Source: an uncultured Acidimicrobiaceae bacterium (GTDB lineage Bacteria > Actinomycetota > Acidimicrobiia > Acidimicrobiales > RAAP-2). Taken from it: 64,000 bases of DNA. The stretch covers positions 1 through 64,000 of the forward strand of contig CAIQOJ010000003.1 in assembly GCA_903873395.1 (NCBI GenBank), written 5' to 3'. Position 1 is the stretch's first letter. Each line of letters begins with the position of its first letter. Of the stretch, positions 25,918-34,758 are shown piece by piece. Under the pieces are notes generated by a model. That model was given only the letters and a program-made list of their open reading frames with translations, was not told the DNA's origin and did no database searches. A program made the position numbers and the translations under genes.

Positions 25918-27901
25918 GGCCGTGACCCAGGGGTCTTGGGCCGGCGACCTGTCGAACGGTGACGCCCAGCACGGTGCTGCCGGGTCGAACCCGGAACACC
26001 AGAAACCCGCCGATTGGTCCGGCATGCTGGACCTGCCCAGCCGCCCCAGTTCCGGTCAGCCGATACAAGTCTCGGAGTGCGGGTGAAGCAACGAAGTAGG
26101 CGACGCCTCCAGGTCCGACCTCGATGGTCCGGCCCGAGGAGTAGAAGAGCGATCGATTGAGTTGGTTGTAGAGAAGCACGCCGTTGTCGATCAGGGCCAC
26201 TCGGTCCTGTGGTAGCTCCCAACCCGCATTCCGGTAGATGAGGGAGCCACCATCGGGCACCGTCAGCACGACGACGTCCCGCGAGGAATCCACGAACGGC
26301 CCGAGTGCGGCCAGGGAAGCATCGACTGCGTCGGCCGTGTCGATCGCAGATCTGGTCTGGGAGTAGGGGGCCTGATAGCGGGGCTGGACGAACCACGGCC
26401 CGCTGGAGCTGTGGACCCATGCTGGTGGCAGCACGCCCGGGTCGGCCAGGAAGCGCTGCACGCCCAGGGACGCCACGCAAAGCACCAACACGGAGAGCAC
26501 CACTGCCCAGGCGGTCGAGGCCGTGTTGCCACGTTCGGTCCGGCGACCGGACGGGTCGTCTTTCGAACGCACCAACTGGGCTGGGAGAGCCAAGAGGGCG
26601 ATCGTGGCGCCGGGCAGGACGCTCAGCAGGTAGCCGCCCTTGGCGAACTGCACCAGGGAGATCACAAGCAGCGGGGGGACAGTGGCTGCGATCAGGATCG
26701 ACGTTCGTGACTGGAACCAGGGTCGTACCCACGCGTCAGCCGCCCCTTGGTCGCTGGCACCGGGAATCGAGTCCCCACTCGAGTGCTCGATGGACTTGGC
26801 ATCGGAGTCGGGTGTCACCGGTGCATCCGCCTGTGATTCCTGGCCGGACGACGCCCCGAGGCGTCGGATGCCGAGGGCGATGGCCGACACGAGGGCGACC
26901 ACAGCAAGGGGACCAAGGGCCACGACCACAGCAGCCGCAACTGCACCGAGGTTGACCGCACCTCCGGGTGCACCGACGAGAACTGAGGTGGCCTGGGCCG
27001 CCCCGGTGGCTTCCGCCCGGGTCGCACGGACCCAGGTCGATATCCCGCCGGGCTGCATCAGCACCATGGGCAGGAACCACACGGCCACTGCGGCTGCGAA
27101 TGCGCCCACCACAACGATGCCTTCTCTGATCCGGCGCACCGATGCAGCCACCGCCAGGAGTGCCAGAAGCACGAAGGCCTGAATGATCGATTGGCGGAAG
27201 CCGGCGAGCAGACCGAGGGCGGCCAGAGCACCGGCGCCATGCCAGGAATGAGGTCGGGCTCGCCACGCCAAGATGATCAGCGCAGGTGCCACCAGAAGGT
27301 CGAAGGAGTAACTGGCGGCGATCGACCCGCTGAACCAGACGAATGGTGACGTTGCCATCACCACACCGGCGGCAAGACCGACCCATCGGCCGTAGAGGTC
27401 ACGGCCGGCGATGACCATCAGCGCCACAGCCAGCCCCGAAGCGATGGCCGACACCACGACTAGCGACGGAACCGCTCCCGCCCCGCTCACGACGTGGAGA
27501 GCTCGACCAGTCATGACGTAGAGCCAATAGCCCGGAGGCTGGGGTCTCCCGTGGGTCACGTCGAAGCCCAGTACACCGGACGCATACTGGGCTGAATCCC
27601 AATCCGTCGGCCCTGTGGCCCCGGTCGTCAGTCGGGCGACGACGGCGGCCAGGCCGAGCAGCCAAGGGCTCAGGCGATCCAGCCAGGGCGAGATCGACCG
27701 CCCAGGAGTCACTGAGCCGCCGGTTGCAGTTGCCTGGTCGTTGACAGGCGCGCTGTTCAGTTCACTGCCCGGATCACGTTCGGGATCGGAGATCGCAGTG
27801 CGAGGAGAGCCGGCGGCCGTGACCACGCCTGGAGGGGATTCGGTCACCGTGCCCGAGGGTGCCGCGCTGGCCGACTCGTCGCCGGAGTGCACAGAGGGCA
27901 T
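25913..27901 (-). CDS. Multi-pass membrane protein, GT-C glycosyltransferase-like
   Basis: A 662-residue protein with a hydrophilic N-terminus of about 70 residues, then some 10-11 hydrophobic spans and a C-terminal soluble domain (from about 495). After the first span the loop 'GPTDWDSAQYASGVLGFDVTHGRPQPPGYWLYV' carries the Asp and the H-x-x-PPGY type sequence expected in GT-C enzymes that use polyprenyl-phosphate sugars (PMT/ArnT-like). The extracytoplasmic domain begins with 'WFVQPRYQAPYSQTRSAID'. It would add sugars on the outer face, consistent with the convergent glycan operon. TACCCT (plus 27907-27912) lies five bases before the ATG on its strand, a leaderless-type start. Confidence 0.75.
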   Translation of the reverse strand: MPSVHSGDESASAAPSGTVTESPPGVVTAAGSPRTAISDPERDPGSELNSAPVNDQATATGGSVTPGRSISPWLDRLSPWLLGLAAVVARLTTGATGPTDWDSAQYASGVLGFDVTHGRPQPPGYWLYVMTGRALHVVSGAGAVPSLVVVSAIASGLAVALMVIAGRDLYGRWVGLAAGVVMATSPFVWFSGSIAASYSFDLLVAPALIILAWRARPHSWHGAGALAALGLLAGFRQSIIQAFVLLALLAVAASVRRIREGIVVVGAFAAAVAVWFLPMVLMQPGGISTWVRATRAEATGAAQATSVLVGAPGGAVNLGAVAAAVVVALGPLAVVALVSAIALGIRRLGASSGQESQADAPVTPDSDAKSIEHSSGDSIPGASDQGAADAWVRPWFQSRTSILIAATVPPLLVISLVQFAKGGYLLSVLPGATIALLALPAQLVRSKDDPSGRRTERGNTASTAWAVVLSVLVLCVASLGVQRFLADPGVLPPAWVHSSSGPWFVQPRYQAPYSQTRSAIDTADAVDASLAALGPFVDSSRDVVVLTVPDGGSLIYRNAGWELPQDRVALIDNGVLLYNQLNRSLFYSSGRTIEVGPGGVAYFVASPALRDLYRLTGTGAAGQVQHAGPIGGFLVFRVRPGSTVLGVTVRQVAGPRPLGHGL

Positions 27902-28137
27902 GGTTCAGGGTAGCGAGTTCGGCGCTCCGAGCGGCGATCTGGCCGGCAGGGACAGGACTGGGGGCGGAAATCACCCCTTCAGGGTTTCTTGACCCGTGCC
28001 GATGGTGAACGAGAGCGCACGTCCAGGCCCACCGTGTCTCCCGCCGATCCCCGACGTGGCGTCGGGAGTACGCAGAGAGGTCGTCGGATGACCCCGGTGC
28101 TCGTACGCGCAGGCACGATGGATACGAGGGACAGCAG

Positions 28138-30393
28138 ATGAGCGAACGCCAACAGCACTCCCATCAGCAGAAGAGACGCATACGCAGCGTGTTCGGCGCC
28201 ATCCTGGTGGCCATGGCGACCACGGTTCCCGTGGCGGCGATGGTTGACGGTCCAGGTGCAGACACTGCTGGAGCTGCTGTGTCGCCTCACTCGTTGTCGT
28301 TCTCCTTGGCCTGGCAGAAGGGTTTTTCTGACCGGGGCGCACCGGTGGGAGAGAGCTCGCCCATGGTGGCCACCCTCGATGCTCGTGGCCCGTCCGTGGT
28401 AGTGGGGGATCGTGCTGGTGGGCTCTATGCACTGCATCTTTCCGACGGATCGACCGTGCCGGGCTGGCCTGCACAACTCGGCGCGCCCATCGACTCCACG
28501 CCCTCGGTGACCCCGGACGGGTCGGGAACCGACACCGTATTCATCGGAGTGGGCAATGCTGCGCAGCCCCGTGTGGGCGGGTATGAGGCAGTAAGTCACA
28601 CCGGCGCCAGGATCTGGTCAGTGGGAGCGGCTGATCCCAACGGCGTCTACGGGGTGCAGGCCTCATTGGCCGTCGGCACCCTGCAGGGCGTGAATGCCGT
28701 GGTGGCCCCCTCGCTTGGTCAGAACGCCTACGCGCTGCGTGGAACCACGGGCGGCGTGCTCCCTGGATGGCCCTTCTTCACGGCCGACAGCGGTTTTACG
28801 ACGCCGTCGCTCGTCGACCTCACTGGCGACGGACAGACCGAGATCGTCCAGGGCGGAGACTCGACGGCGGGCAATGCCTACGGGCAGCAATACGCCAACG
28901 GCGGTCACCTGCGCGTCCTGTCGGGTGACGGGCGCCTGTTGTGTTCCCATGACACCAACCAGACCGTCGACTCCTCGCCTGCAGTGGGCCGGTTCTTGGC
29001 TGGCGGCCAGACGGGTATCGCCTTCGGAACCGGATCCTTCTATCCGGGTGCCTCGGACTCGAACACCCTCATGGCTGCTGATGCCAACTGCAACATCGTC
29101 TGGCGGGCAGCTCTCGGAGGGAACACCTTCTCGTCGCCAGCCATCGGCGACCTCCTCGGCGACGGCAACGTCCAGGTCATCGAAGGCGCAGACACGGGTT
29201 CGGGCGGATTGGTGTGGGCCCTCAACGGCTCCAACGGATCGGCCATGCCGGGATGGCCCGCAGCCGTGCCGGGTCGCATCATTGGCGGCATTGTGACCGC
29301 TGATCTCACGGGGGGCGGCTACAACGACGTCCTTGTGCCCACAACGTCGGGGCTGGTCATCTTCGACGGCAAGTCCGCCCAGCAGGTCGCCACTCTCGGC
29401 CAAGGAGCTCTGGGGCTCCAGAACTCGCCGCTGGTGACCATCGATCCAGGTGGATCCATCGGAATCACCATCGCCGGCTACGACGCCACCAACTCGGGCA
29501 CCGTGCAGCACTGGGTCATCAACGGATCTCAAGGGCGGTCGCTCGGGGCCCGGTCGTGGCCGATGTATCACCACGATCCCCAGTTGACAGGTTGGCTGTC
29601 GGTTCCCGCTCCCGGACACCTGCCGTCGCCGGTGGTAGGGATGGCGGCCACGCCGACAGGTCACGGCTACTGGAACGTGGCTGCTGATGGTGGGGTCTTC
29701 GCATTTGGCGATGCCGGCTTCCACGGTTCCATGGGCGGCCAGCACCTCAATCGACCGATCGTCGGTATGGCGGCGACGCCGTCAGGCCAGGGCTACTGGG
29801 AAGTCGCCTCGGATGGGGGTCTGTTCGCCTTCGGCAATGCCGGCTTCCATGGATCCATGGGCGGCCAGCATCTCAACCGCCCCATCGTGGGGATCGCTTC
29901 GACCCCGTCGGGCCAGGGTTACTGGGAGGTTGCCTCGGACGGTGGACTGTTTGCCTTCGGTGACGCTCGGTTCTACGGATCGACAGGCGGCTTCGCTCTC
30001 AACCGACCGGTGGTCGCCATGACAGCCACGCCTCGAGGGCAGGGCTACTGGCTGGTGGCCTCGGATGGTGGCCTGTTTGCTTTTGGTGACGCAGCCTTCC
30101 TGGGCTCGATGGGAGGCCGACCCCTCAATCGTCCGATCATGAGCATGGCGTCGAACGGGGCAACCGGCTACTGGGAGGTCGCCTCTGATGGCGGCGTGTT
30201 CAGCTTCGGGGTCGCACCCTTCTGGGGCTCGTTGGGAGGTCTCGCGCTGGTTGAGCCCGTGGTGGGCATGGCCACAGCGCCCGGTGGCTCGGGCTACTGG
30301 ATGGTGGCCTCTGATGGTGGACTCTTCGCCTTCGGACATGCAGGCTTCTATGGGTCCCTGCCCCAAGTCTTGGCCGCCAGCATCGTCGACTGA
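28138..30393 (+). CDS. Secreted beta-propeller protein with six C-terminal 42-residue repeats
   Basis: A 751-residue protein. A signal peptide lies at about 15-47 (ending AGAAV). Residues about 50-490 form FG-GAP/PQQ-like propeller blades, seen in repeated '[16 protein letters not shown]', '[16 protein letters not shown]' and '[11 protein letters not shown]' elements. Residues about 497-751 are six copies of a 42-residue unit of the form '[40 protein letters not shown]' (written here as a pattern), a repeat abundant in Acidimicrobiia exported proteins. No catalytic motif is visible. It probably works as a surface adhesion or binding protein. GAGGG at 28126-28130 supports ATG 28138. The next gene carries a homologous repeat tail. 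Confidence 0.85.
   Translation: [751 protein letters not shown]
29626..30393 (+). repeat. Coding repeat array, six 126-base units (propeller protein)
   Basis: Six in-frame units of about 126 bases encode the GYW/ASDGG/FAFGDA/GS pattern. Units 2 and 3 are the most alike; unit 5 departs from the consensus ([10 protein letters not shown] and LALVEP) in the same way as unit 5 of the array in the next gene. Confidence 0.85.
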
Positions 30394-30557
30394 GGGTCGT
30401 GTCGCACCGACCTGGTCGGTGCCCGGCTTGCGTTCACCGGGATCGGGCACGGCTCGACAGTGCCGTCTGAACAGCGCTGTCCTCGCGGCACCTTCTGGTA
30501 GCACCATCTCTGCGGGTGCCCCCGGTCGAGCAGGGTTCCCCTCTAGCCTGCAGTGTC

Positions 30558-32624
30558 ATGTCGGAGCACGAGCGGCCTGAGCAACGTCTTGAGCATCGTT
30601 CGTCGTTCACGCAGCTGCACCGTCGGATCCGACTCCTGGTTGTCGCCGCCCTGGCCATGCTGGGGCTGGCTGGCACCGTCGTCAGCGCTGAGCCGGCAGC
30701 TGCCTACCCTGCCGCCTCTGTCTCCCTGACCGGTCACGGGTATGGGCATGGCCGGGGAATGGGCCAGTGGGGAGCCCTCGGCTACGCCGTGGCCCACACC
30801 AACTGGTCCGACATCGTGAGCCACTACTACGCGCCCGCTACGCCAGCGGCCCTCACGCCGTCCCAGGCGGCACACCAGGTGGCCGTGGTGTTGACCGAGA
30901 ACAACGACAAGTACACGATCGTGACCTCGGCCAGCGGGTTCAGCGTTGCCGGTCGCCACTTCACCGGCGGGCAGTCGGTGATGTTGGCCAACAACGCAGA
31001 CAGGTCCACCTACAGCGTTTTTGGTGGTGGTGGATGCGCTGGGCCGTGGGATGCTCAACCCTTTGCCTCCCTTGCCAATCCGACGGTAGTGCCCGATCTC
31101 GACTCCGCACTGGGTGATCCGGCGGCAGCGACCAAGGCCCTGCAACTGTGTCAATCAGGCGGGAACCTGTACGTACGAGGCCAGCTTCGAGCCACCTACA
31201 ACACGTCGAGTCCACCGGCTCTTCGCACGGTGAACCTGGTGCCCCTCGAGGCGTATGTGGCCGGAGTGGTGCCCAACGAGTCACCCGCCTACTGGGGGGC
31301 ATTGGGGGATGCCGGCGGTCCTCAAGGTCAAGCGTGGGGATTCCAAGCCCTCGAAGCTCAGGCCGTTGCCGCCCGGTCGTATGTGATGGCGGCCGTGGGC
31401 AGCTACGGCGGCTACGCGGACACCTGCGACCTGACCTGTCAGACCTATCGGGGCCTGCGCAACGAGAGCCCGCTGAGCGATGCCGCGGCTCAAGCCACAG
31501 CTGGCAAGGTCATGGAGGTTGGCGCGAACGGCGTGGTGAAGACAACGGAGTACTCATCGTCAACCGGCGGCTACACCGCCCCGGGAACGTTCGGTGCGGT
31601 GGCGGATGCTGGGGACTCGGTGTGCATTCCGAGCGCCTGCAACCCGCACCACACGTGGAAAGTCACCATTCCCGTGGCCACCATCCAGGCATCCTGGCCG
31701 CAGTTGGGCACCTTGACCTCGATCACGGTGACGGTTCGTAATGGTTTCGGTGCCGGCGGCGGCCGGGTCCTCTCGATGAGGCTGGGCGGCACCGGGCAGA
31801 ACGTCACCCTGACCGGGGACCAGTTCGCTGCAGCCATGAACCTCGAGTCCAACTGGTTCTCGGTCAATACCTCGCTGTCGGCGCCTGCCGTGGCTATGAG
31901 TGGGACCCCCACGAACAAGGGCTACTGGTTGGCTGGTGCCGATGGCTCCATTCTCTCGTTCGGCAACGCCTCGTTCCTCGGCTCTGCATCAACATCCCCG
32001 CTGAACGAACCTGTCGTGGGGATGGCCGCCACGACTGGACAGGGCTACTGGATGGCGGCATCGGACGGAGGCATCTTCACCTTCGGTGACGCCGGCTTCT
32101 TCGGCTCGGCAGGATCGATCCGACTCAACCGGCCCATCGTCGGCATGTCGCCGACCCCGGACGGTCGCGGCTACTGGCTGGCGGCATCGGACGGGGGGGT
32201 CTTCTCTTATGGTGACGCCTCGTTCTACGGCTCGACAGGGAACATCCGGTTGAACCAGCCCGTGGTCGGTATGGTGCCGACCTCGTCAGGCCGTGGCTAT
32301 TGGATGGTGGCGGCCGATGGGGGGATCTTTGCCTTCGGCGACGCCCGCTTCTTCGGATCCATGGGAGGTCTCCACCTGAACAAGCCCATTGTGGGGATGA
32401 CCGGTGTCCCGGGGGGCACCGGCTACCGATTGGTGGCTTCCGATGGCGGCATCTTCTCGTTTGGCTCCGCACCCTTCTACGGCTCGGCCGGGAGTTTGTC
32501 GCTGGTCCAGCCCATCGTGGGAATGGCTGCCACCACAACAGGCAGGGGCTACTGGATGCTGGCCGCAGACGGTGGGATCTTCACGTACGGAGATGCCGGC
32601 TTCTACGGATCCGGAGCTTCCTGA
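30558..32624 (+). CDS. SpoIID/LytB-domain secreted protein with six C-terminal repeats
   Basis: A 688-residue protein. The signal peptide is at about 25-50 (ending AEPAAAYPA). A SpoIID/LytB domain spans about 55-430, with '[19 protein letters not shown]' at its start, '[15 protein letters not shown]', '[13 protein letters not shown]' and '[11 protein letters not shown]'. The domain is related to SpoIID, a lytic transglycosylase acting on peptidoglycan; here the first acid of the E-A-L-K-A-Q-A-V-A-A-R type motif is kept as LEAQAVAAR. Residues about 441-688 are six 42-residue repeats like those of the preceding gene. A cell-wall-remodelling or anchored surface role is likely. TAGCCT at 30544-30549 lies eight bases before the ATG, with no Shine-Dalgarno, suggesting a leaderless or near-leaderless mRNA. 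Confidence 0.87.
   Translation: [688 protein letters not shown]
31878..32615 (+). repeat. Coding repeat array, six units (SpoIID protein)
   Basis: Six in-frame units of about 126 bases encode the same GYW-ASDGG-FGDA-GS pattern as the preceding gene. The fifth unit reads [10 protein letters not shown] and LSLVQP, matching the unusual fifth unit of the other array. Confidence 0.85.
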
Positions 32625-32653
32625 CCCGAAGCTGGTTGACTCAATGAGTCGAC
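32615..32653. terminator. Double hairpin between convergent genes
   Basis: AGCTTC (32615-32620) pairs with GAAGCT (32628-32633) across the stop codon. A second hairpin is formed by GTTGACTC (32635-32642) and GAGTCGAC (32646-32653), with one G-T pair and loop AAT. It lies at the end of the SpoIID gene, facing the end of the minus-strand beta-helix gene. Function as a terminator is inferred from position. Confidence 0.45.
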
Positions 32654-32731
32654 ACGCACGGACCTCGCCCCAGGTTCATCTTTGAGATGAGCCGGGCGAT
32701 CTCGGACGCATCGACCTACCTCACGGGTGGC

Positions 32732-34219
32732 TCAGGGCTGGACCGAGACAGTTGCTCCGTTGGCCGTCACGCCGAAGGGGAGCACGCGCGTGGTCTGGGC
32801 GAACGTGAGACTTCCTCCAGTGTCGACCGACCACATCGGCGTGGACACTCCGATCGTGCCGTCCATGCGTGTGATCGACGTGCCGACGAAGCGCATCGTC
32901 CCGCCGTTCTGCTTGATGCAGGGCACCGGGTCCGCTCGCTTGCAGAGCATGCTGCCACCCTGAAAGGTCACCGGCTGGTTGCTGTTGATGCTGCCGAGAG
33001 TCACGTGATGGAACCCTGTGCAGTTGGTCACCGTGATTGGGCCGGTCAGGTACTCCACGAAGCTGAAGCCATGGTCATCGGTGCAGTTGGTGATGGCCAC
33101 ATTGCCCGAGCCAACACCGGGAAGGTCTGACTCGAAGTCGAAGCCCGACATGCCCGGTGAGATCACGTGCACGTTGTTCAGGACACCTCCCGACACCGTG
33201 GCCACGGTCACGCCCACTCGTCCGGCATCGATCGTCGTGAAGCCGTCCACCTTGAGGTCGGTGACCATGACCCGGGGTTGACGGGGCACGAAGTCACTCC
33301 AGAGTTCGAGCCCGTCACCCCAGGTGTCTTTGGCGGTGACGTCGGTGATGGTCACCCGGGCCGACGAGGTCACCTTGACTCCGGCTTGGCCGACCATGCT
33401 CGAGTGGAAGACCCCGGTGGTGTTGGCACCTAGGACGGTCAGGTTGGACAGCGTCACATCCGACGTGCTCTTGATGAAGATGATCGGCTTCATGCCGTCG
33501 TATCCCGGGCCTGAAGGCTTCTCGGTAGTCGGGTCGTAGAAGGTGCCGCCGATGATCGTCAGGGGCTTGGTGATCCGAAACCCACCTGGCACGAGGTAGC
33601 AGGCAGTCGTGGACGACTGGAACGTGGAGCCTGCGGGCAGGGAGTCGAAGTACCGCTGGAGGACGGAGGCGACCGGCGTCATGCAGGTGGCATCCAAGGT
33701 GAGCTTGGCCGGCGGGGCTGGCACCGTCGTTGTGGTGGGGGAGGACGTCGATGTCGTGGACGTGGGTGTCGATGTCGTGGGCGTCGAAGTCGTGGGCGTC
33801 GAAGTCGTGGACGTCGAAGGTGTTGTCGATGTCGTGGGAGCCGTCGTCGTCGTGGTTGTCACGACGGTCGACGTCGACCCGGACGGCCTCGTCGTCGGTG
33901 CCACGGTGGTCACGGTGACCGTTGAGACGCTGCGAGGCGTCGTGGTCACGGTTGTGGTGGCCGTGGTGATGGAGCGAGGTGTCGTCGTGGTTGTCGTCGT
34001 TGACGTGGGACTTGTCGTTGTTACGACAACGGCCTTTGCCTGCGTCGACGCAGCGCCAGCGGTCGCAGACTCGGTGGGTGCGGTCAGTCCTACGACAATC
34101 AGGCCGAGCGTGGCCACCGCCATGCGTGCCCGCAGGCTGCCCCGGCGAGCCGTGTGGTGCCGGTTGCCGCCTCGTTCTTGTGTTGCCCTGCTTGGAGCCT
34201 GCCCCTGCCCCTGGTCCAT
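32732..34219 (-). CDS. Secreted right-handed beta-helix protein with Thr-rich stalk
   Basis: A 495-residue protein. A basic N-terminus and hydrophobic segment (about 32-55, ending GAASTQAKA) form a signal peptide. Residues about 65-175 are a low-complexity Thr/Ser/Pro stalk, likely extended and possibly O-glycosylated. Residues about 180-495 show parallel beta-helix coils ('VTLSNLTVLGANTTGVF', 'VTITDVTAKDTWGDGLELWSD', 'VAITNCTDDHGFSFVEY') as in pectate-lyase-like and polysaccharide-binding proteins. I see no lyase catalytic set. GGAGG lies upstream of the ATG on its strand. The three glycan genes and wall proteins around it suggest a surface role. Confidence 0.75.
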   Translation of the reverse strand: MDQGQGQAPSRATQERGGNRHHTARRGSLRARMAVATLGLIVVGLTAPTESATAGAASTQAKAVVVTTTSPTSTTTTTTTPRSITTATTTVTTTPRSVSTVTVTTVAPTTRPSGSTSTVVTTTTTTAPTTSTTPSTSTTSTPTTSTPTTSTPTSTTSTSSPTTTTVPAPPAKLTLDATCMTPVASVLQRYFDSLPAGSTFQSSTTACYLVPGGFRITKPLTIIGGTFYDPTTEKPSGPGYDGMKPIIFIKSTSDVTLSNLTVLGANTTGVFHSSMVGQAGVKVTSSARVTITDVTAKDTWGDGLELWSDFVPRQPRVMVTDLKVDGFTTIDAGRVGVTVATVSGGVLNNVHVISPGMSGFDFESDLPGVGSGNVAITNCTDDHGFSFVEYLTGPITVTNCTGFHHVTLGSINSNQPVTFQGGSMLCKRADPVPCIKQNGGTMRFVGTSITRMDGTIGVSTPMWSVDTGGSLTFAQTTRVLPFGVTANGATVSVQP

Positions 34220-34707
34220 CGCTCCTCCGTCCCCTCCTGGGTCCGGGTCGCTTCATGGTCCCCAAGGGGAATGCACTTCGGCGACCCGGCTGACTCAGGG
34301 AGTCCCGTGGTTTTGCGTCCCCCCCTCGCGGAGGGTTTGCCTTTTCGTCTGCAGGTCATGTGCACCGAGGTGCTCCGACCTGTAATCAAGGTATTCCTCT
34401 GAAGTGCAAACCGCAATAGGTGATGCTGAGAACGCGCAGAGTGATGTCAGATGCATCGAATGACGTGCTGGATGATCCAAAACATCATGAGTTCGGCTGA
34501 GGCGCATCTGCTCGTGTGCGCATCTACTCGGGCGCATCTCATGGGAAGTTCTGCCATTGCCGGATGCATGCGATGGGTTCCGCGAGATGAAAGATTCAGG
34601 ACGGAAAGCACCACATGGAGGGCCAACGAACAGGAGCGCTCGAGGATCTTGAGTTCTCGTTGACGGTCCCTTCTCGGATGACCGTGCCCGCTCTAGTGTC
34701 AGTTGCC
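34220..34707. other. Long intergenic region with repeated GCGCATCT motifs
   Basis: This gap of nearly 500 bases between divergent genes looks richer in A and T than its flanks and has no credible gene. GCGCATCT occurs at 34502-34509, 34518-34525 and 34532-34539, a spacing that could suit a DNA-binding protein. GATGCAT-like words are also frequent between 34450 and 34570. A TAGTGT box at 34694-34699 ends the region. Confidence 0.45.
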
Positions 34708-34758
34708 ATGAGACGTGCGCACGTGGCGACGTGCTCGAAGATCGTGTGGCGGTGGTGA
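34708..34758 (+). CDS. Possible 16-residue upstream peptide
   Basis: ATG 34708, eight bases after the box TAGTGT (34694-34699), opens MRRAHVATCSKIVWRWW and stops at TGA 34756-34758. It overlaps the GTG 34731 start of the membrane protein in another frame and stops eight bases before its internal ATG 34767. It may be a leaderless regulatory peptide. Evidence is limited to the promoter-like box and spacing. Confidence 0.3.
   Translation: MRRAHVATCSKIVWRW

Noticed and set aside
29626-32615. CRISPR-like repeat array
   Set aside because: The repeats are in-frame protein repeats of about 126 bases without unique spacers of constant size.
33730-34000. Microsatellite or phase-variable tract in the Thr-rich stalk
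   Set aside because: The 15-base similarities are explained by Thr/Ser/Pro codon repetition in a coding stalk; there is no long perfect tract that would shift frame.
34220-34707. Small genes in the long intergenic region
   Set aside because: The short frames there lack ribosome sites, codon bias and family resemblance, apart from the mini-frame at 34708 that is reported separately.
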